A stretch of 6,678 nucleotides of DNA from Comamonadaceae bacterium. Its GTDB lineage: Bacteria; Pseudomonadota; Gammaproteobacteria; Burkholderiales; Burkholderiaceae_C. Below the pieces are notes generated by a model that saw nothing but the letters and a program-made list of their open reading frames with translations, was not told the origin of the DNA and did no database searches. Of this stretch, positions 4,464 to 6,678 are shown piece by piece; position 1 is the first letter of the stretch; every line of letters starts with the position of its first letter. The stretch lies in NCBI GenBank assembly GCA_947478935.1, contig CANJXV010000143.1, positions 1 through 6,678 on the forward strand, written 5' to 3'. A program made the translations under genes and the position numbers.

Positions 4464-6038
4464 TTATGCCACCCGCAACACCACGCGTTTGGGCGCACCA
4501 CGCGCAATCGCCAGTTCATCCACCGCCGCGCCCAAGGCCTTAATGCCGGGAGAGATCTGTTCGGCGGCGATGGACGACAGGCGTAAGCGGAAATACGGGC
4601 AGGGGTAGGGCGGGTGCATAAAAAACACATCGCCCGCCTCAATCAGCACGCCGTGCTTGCGCGCAATCAGCGCCAATTCGGAAGAGTCCACCCAGGCCGG
4701 GGCGCGCACCCATACTGATGCGCCGCCCGAGGGCAGCGTGAATTGAAAATCGGGCAAATACTGTTGCAGAGCGCGCGCCACCATAGCCATGCGCTCTTGC
4801 ATGGCCTGGTTGACGCGTCGGGCATGCGCGTCGTGGTGGCCCAGCGATAAAAACAGCGCAAAGGTATGCTGTAAAAAAGCGCTGGGATGGCGCACCATGG
4901 CGTGGCGCAGGCCGCGCAGTTCGGCAATCAAAGCACGGGGCGCAACGATATAACCCAAGCGCAATGAAGGCGACAGGCTTTTGGATACCGAGCCCACGTA
5001 AATCACGCGGCCTACTTTGTCCAAACTTTTGAGCGCAGGCATGGGCTCGCCTTCGTACAAATTTTCGGCTTCGTAATCATCTTCAATGACCACAAAATCT
5101 TTGTCCTGCGCTTTTTGCAAAAGCAGGCGGCGCCGCTCCATGCTGAGCGTGCCGGTGGTAGGGCTTTGGTGCGAGGGCGTGACAAACACATAGTCCAGCG
5201 GCGGCAAGCGGTCCACCTTCAGGCCTTGGGCATCGACGGCCAGCGGCAGGCATTGCGGATGGCGCGGCGCAAAGCTATTGCGCGCGTGCGGGTGGCCAGG
5301 CTCCTCCAATCCCACGCGCTGGTTTTCATCAAACAAAGCTTCGGCCAACAGGTAGTAGGCATGCTGCGCACCCACCGTAATCAGGATTTCCTCGGGCAGC
5401 GCAAATACGCCGCGTTTGGGCAAGAGCCGCAAGCGGATTTGCTCGACCAGCTCGGGTACATCGCTCAGCTCAAAGTCGGGAGTCCAGTGCGGCAAATGCG
5501 CGCGCGCTAGGCTGTGCACACAGCATTCACGAAACGCCTCGGACGGAAACAGCTGCGGGTCGTAGGTGCCATAGACAAACGGATAGGCATAGCGGCGCCA
5601 CTGGTCAGGCTTAGCCAGGGTGCGCTGGTCGGACAAAGAGCGCAGCACGCGGCTGCTCCAGTCGGGCTGTGCTGCGCCAGCCAGTGCTTCGGCCTTGGCC
5701 TCAGCAGCCTCGGCGCCACGCCCTGTGCCCATGGCCAGCGGTTTGCTGGCCGCAGCTTGTGCGTTGTCCGTCACAAACACGCCGCTGCGCGGACGCGATT
5801 CGATAAAGCCATCGTCCATCAAATGCGCATAGGCGGCAGTCACGGTGTTACGGCTCAGGCCCAGCACCTGGGCCAGTTCGCGCGAAGACGGCAATAAAGC
5901 GCCAGCGGGCAAGCGCCCATCCAAAATCGCCTGCACCACCGACAAGCGCAAGCGCTGCTGCAAAGGTAGTGCTGGTTTATCGGGGAGCGCGAACAGGCTT
6001 TCCCACTGGGCGTCTTTGGTGCGTTGGCGCTGAGTCAT
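4464..6038 (-). CDS. MocR-family transcriptional regulator (GntR-type winged HTH fused to PLP aminotransferase fold)
   Basis: A 524-residue regulator. Residues about 25-90 form a GntR winged helix-turn-helix (LPLQQRLRLSVVQAIL, then SSRELAQVLGLSRNTVTAAY, then RPRSGVFVT). An Ala-rich linker follows (about 93-125). Residues about 150-515 are a fold-type I aminotransferase domain that senses PLP or a PLP-ligand adduct. PLP-site elements are visible: VTPSHQSPTTG (286-296), VVIEDDYEAENLYEG (316-330) and GSVSKSLSP (349-357) with the Schiff-base Lys353, followed by LRLGY. The C-terminal YFRLRLSS (482-489) carries the likely carboxylate-binding arginine. Relatives include GabR, PdxR and TauR; effector unknown. 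I start at ATG 6038; the upstream ATG 6110 adds 24 residues unlike MocR N-termini and would cover the promoter-like region. The divergent SnoaL-like gene and the gene itself are its most likely targets. Confidence 0.92.
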   Translation of the reverse strand: MTQRQRTKDAQWESLFALPDKPALPLQQRLRLSVVQAILDGRLPAGALLPSSRELAQVLGLSRNTVTAAYAHLMDDGFIESRPRSGVFVTDNAQAAASKPLAMGTGRGAEAAEAKAEALAGAAQPDWSSRVLRSLSDQRTLAKPDQWRRYAYPFVYGTYDPQLFPSEAFRECCVHSLARAHLPHWTPDFELSDVPELVEQIRLRLLPKRGVFALPEEILITVGAQHAYYLLAEALFDENQRVGLEEPGHPHARNSFAPRHPQCLPLAVDAQGLKVDRLPPLDYVFVTPSHQSPTTGTLSMERRRLLLQKAQDKDFVVIEDDYEAENLYEGEPMPALKSLDKVGRVIYVGSVSKSLSPSLRLGYIVAPRALIAELRGLRHAMVRHPSAFLQHTFALFLSLGHHDAHARRVNQAMQERMAMVARALQQYLPDFQFTLPSGGASVWVRAPAWVDSSELALIARKHGVLIEAGDVFFMHPPYPCPYFRLRLSSIAAEQISPGIKALGAAVDELAIARGAPKRVVLRVA

Positions 6039-6041
6039 AGT

Positions 6042-6101
6042 GCCAGCCAGTATAAAGAAGGGGCCAGCGGGGGCCAGTTCGTCCGTGGCTCGTCCAGCTG
6101 G
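6042..6101. promoter_or_regulatory. Cluster of CCAG boxes upstream of the MocR gene (candidate operator)
   Basis: CCAG occurs at 6043, 6047, 6064, 6074 and 6094, the last as the palindrome CCAGCTGG. Leaving out 6047, offsets from the first are 21, 31 and 51 bp, near multiples of a DNA turn. Two copies are the longer GGGGCCAG repeat 10 bp apart. MocR proteins often bind direct repeats next to their own promoter, so autoregulation is a reasonable inference. The region is GC-rich, so part of this could be chance. Confidence 0.4.
6049..6054 (-). promoter_or_regulatory. Candidate -10 box for the MocR gene, with a very short leader
   Basis: On the minus strand TATACT (5/6 to TATAAT) lies 10 nt before ATG 6038. 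A start about 7 nt after it would leave a leader of only a few bases, implying a leaderless or nearly leaderless mRNA; indeed no good ribosome site precedes the ATG. The -35 region (6072-6078) does not resemble TTGACA, so activator help or a different promoter is possible. Confidence 0.35.
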
Positions 6102-6170
6102 TCCTCGCATGCTGCGCTTCCTTGAAGGCCAAGCGACTCAGCGGTCTGCACGCCGCCTAAACGACACGGT

Positions 6171-6187
6171 GCCAGCTACCGGCTGGC
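6171..6187. repeat. Inverted repeat GCCAGC-N5-GCTGGC in the divergent intergenic region
   Basis: Perfect 6-bp arms at 6171-6176 and 6182-6187 with a TACCG spacer. The arms repeat the CCAG/CTGG theme found next to the MocR start codon, and the element sits roughly midway between the two divergent genes. It could be a dimeric operator or a small RNA hairpin. No T-run follows, so it is not a terminator. Confidence 0.4.
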
Positions 6188-6280
6188 TTGCCCGATAAGC
6201 GCATCTGGCTCTAGCGCCACGCGGGCAGGAACTCTATCCTTGGGTCACACTTGTGCCAACTGAATCTCTGGAGAATGTCT

Positions 6281-6676
6281 GTGAGCCACCCGCCCGTTAC
6301 CACCGCCACCCTGGAAGCCTTTAGCGAGGCCTGGAACCGCCATGACCTTGATGCCCTGATGCGCTTTATGAGCGATGACTGCGTGTTCATGACCGCTGGT
6401 GGCCCCGATGCCTGCGGCGCGCGCCATGTGGGCCTTGAAGCGGTACGTAAAGCCTTTGCACTGGGGTGGGCGACGCTGCCGGACGCGCAGTGGCGCAACG
6501 GCGTGCATTTTGTGCATGGCGACTTTGGTGTGTCGCAATGGACTTACACCGGCACCGCTGCCGATGGCAGCCGCGTCGAGACCGATGGCGTGGACGTCTT
6601 CACTTTCAAAAACGGCAAGATCGCCGTGAAAAACGTATTCCGCAAAGCCCGCCCCAATTTGCCCCCCGTCGCCTGA
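6281..6676 (+). CDS. SnoaL-like / NTF2-like domain protein
   Basis: A 131-residue protein with the pattern of the SnoaL/NTF2-like (cystatin-like cone) fold: an N-terminal helix TLEAFSEAWNRHDLDALMRFM, then DDCVFMTAGG, GLEAVRKAF, and later strands VHFVHGDFGVSQWTYTGTAADG and VDVFTFKNGKIAVKNVFRK. The family includes small isomerases, hydrolases, dehydratases and non-enzymatic binding domains, so the fold alone gives no function. The FKNGKI motif before the last strand is very typical. I choose GTG 6281 because GGAG (6270-6273) lies 7 nt upstream. ATG 6275 is also in frame but only 1 nt from that site, and TTG 6251 lies before it. Divergence from the MocR gene suggests control by that regulator; the pathway is probably encoded further right, beyond the window. 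Confidence 0.85.
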   Translation: MSHPPVTTATLEAFSEAWNRHDLDALMRFMSDDCVFMTAGGPDACGARHVGLEAVRKAFALGWATLPDAQWRNGVHFVHGDFGVSQWTYTGTAADGSRVETDGVDVFTFKNGKIAVKNVFRKARPNLPPVA

Positions 6677-6678
6677 CC

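Noticed and set aside
6039..6110. 24-residue N-terminal extension of the MocR protein from ATG 6110
   Set aside because: Low-complexity residues unlike MocR starts, and the segment contains promoter- and operator-like sequence.

Overview
The window looks like ordinary chromosome from a beta-proteobacterium, most likely Burkholderiales/Comamonadaceae. This is inferred from the moderately high GC, the G/C-ending codons and the protein families present; it was not tested by a search. Genes are densely packed. I see no rRNA, tRNA, CRISPR array, insertion sequence or phage gene.

Left part (1-2880), plus strand: the 3' end of a substrate-binding protein gene, an ATPase, a permease and an agmatinase/guanidinobutyrase-type ureohydrolase form one operon. 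The ATPase and permease genes overlap by 8 nt, and the permease and ureohydrolase genes by 4 nt. A 12-bp-stem intrinsic terminator closes the operon. The transporter is of the nitrate/taurine (NitT/TauT) class. The simplest reading is that it imports a small guanidino compound, which the enzyme cleaves to urea plus an amine or ammonia. The arrangement resembles guanidine import-and-hydrolysis loci, but the true substrate (guanidine, 4-guanidinobutyrate, 3-guanidinopropionate, taurocyamine, agmatine) cannot be decided from the sequence. The 116-nt gap between the binding-protein and ATPase genes holds two hairpins.

Middle part (2811-4366): a small RidA/Rid-family gene (plus strand) follows the terminator almost directly. 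It has its own promoter-like sequence overlapping the ureohydrolase stop codon, with a predicted start point inside the terminator stem. It converges on, and overlaps by 4 nt, a GNAT acetyltransferase gene (minus strand). Upstream of that gene, on the same strand, lies a gene for an exported histidine phosphatase.

Right part (4464-6676): a MocR-type regulator (GntR-like HTH fused to an aminotransferase fold, minus strand) is divergent from a small SnoaL/NTF2-like gene. The roughly 240-nt region between them carries CCAG boxes spaced at about helical-turn intervals, an inverted repeat and weak promoter elements. It probably serves as the regulator's own control region.

Start codons were revised where the longest open frame began at an unlikely codon: ureohydrolase GTG 1834, Rid ATG 2886, histidine phosphatase ATG 4366, MocR ATG 6038, SnoaL-like GTG 6281.
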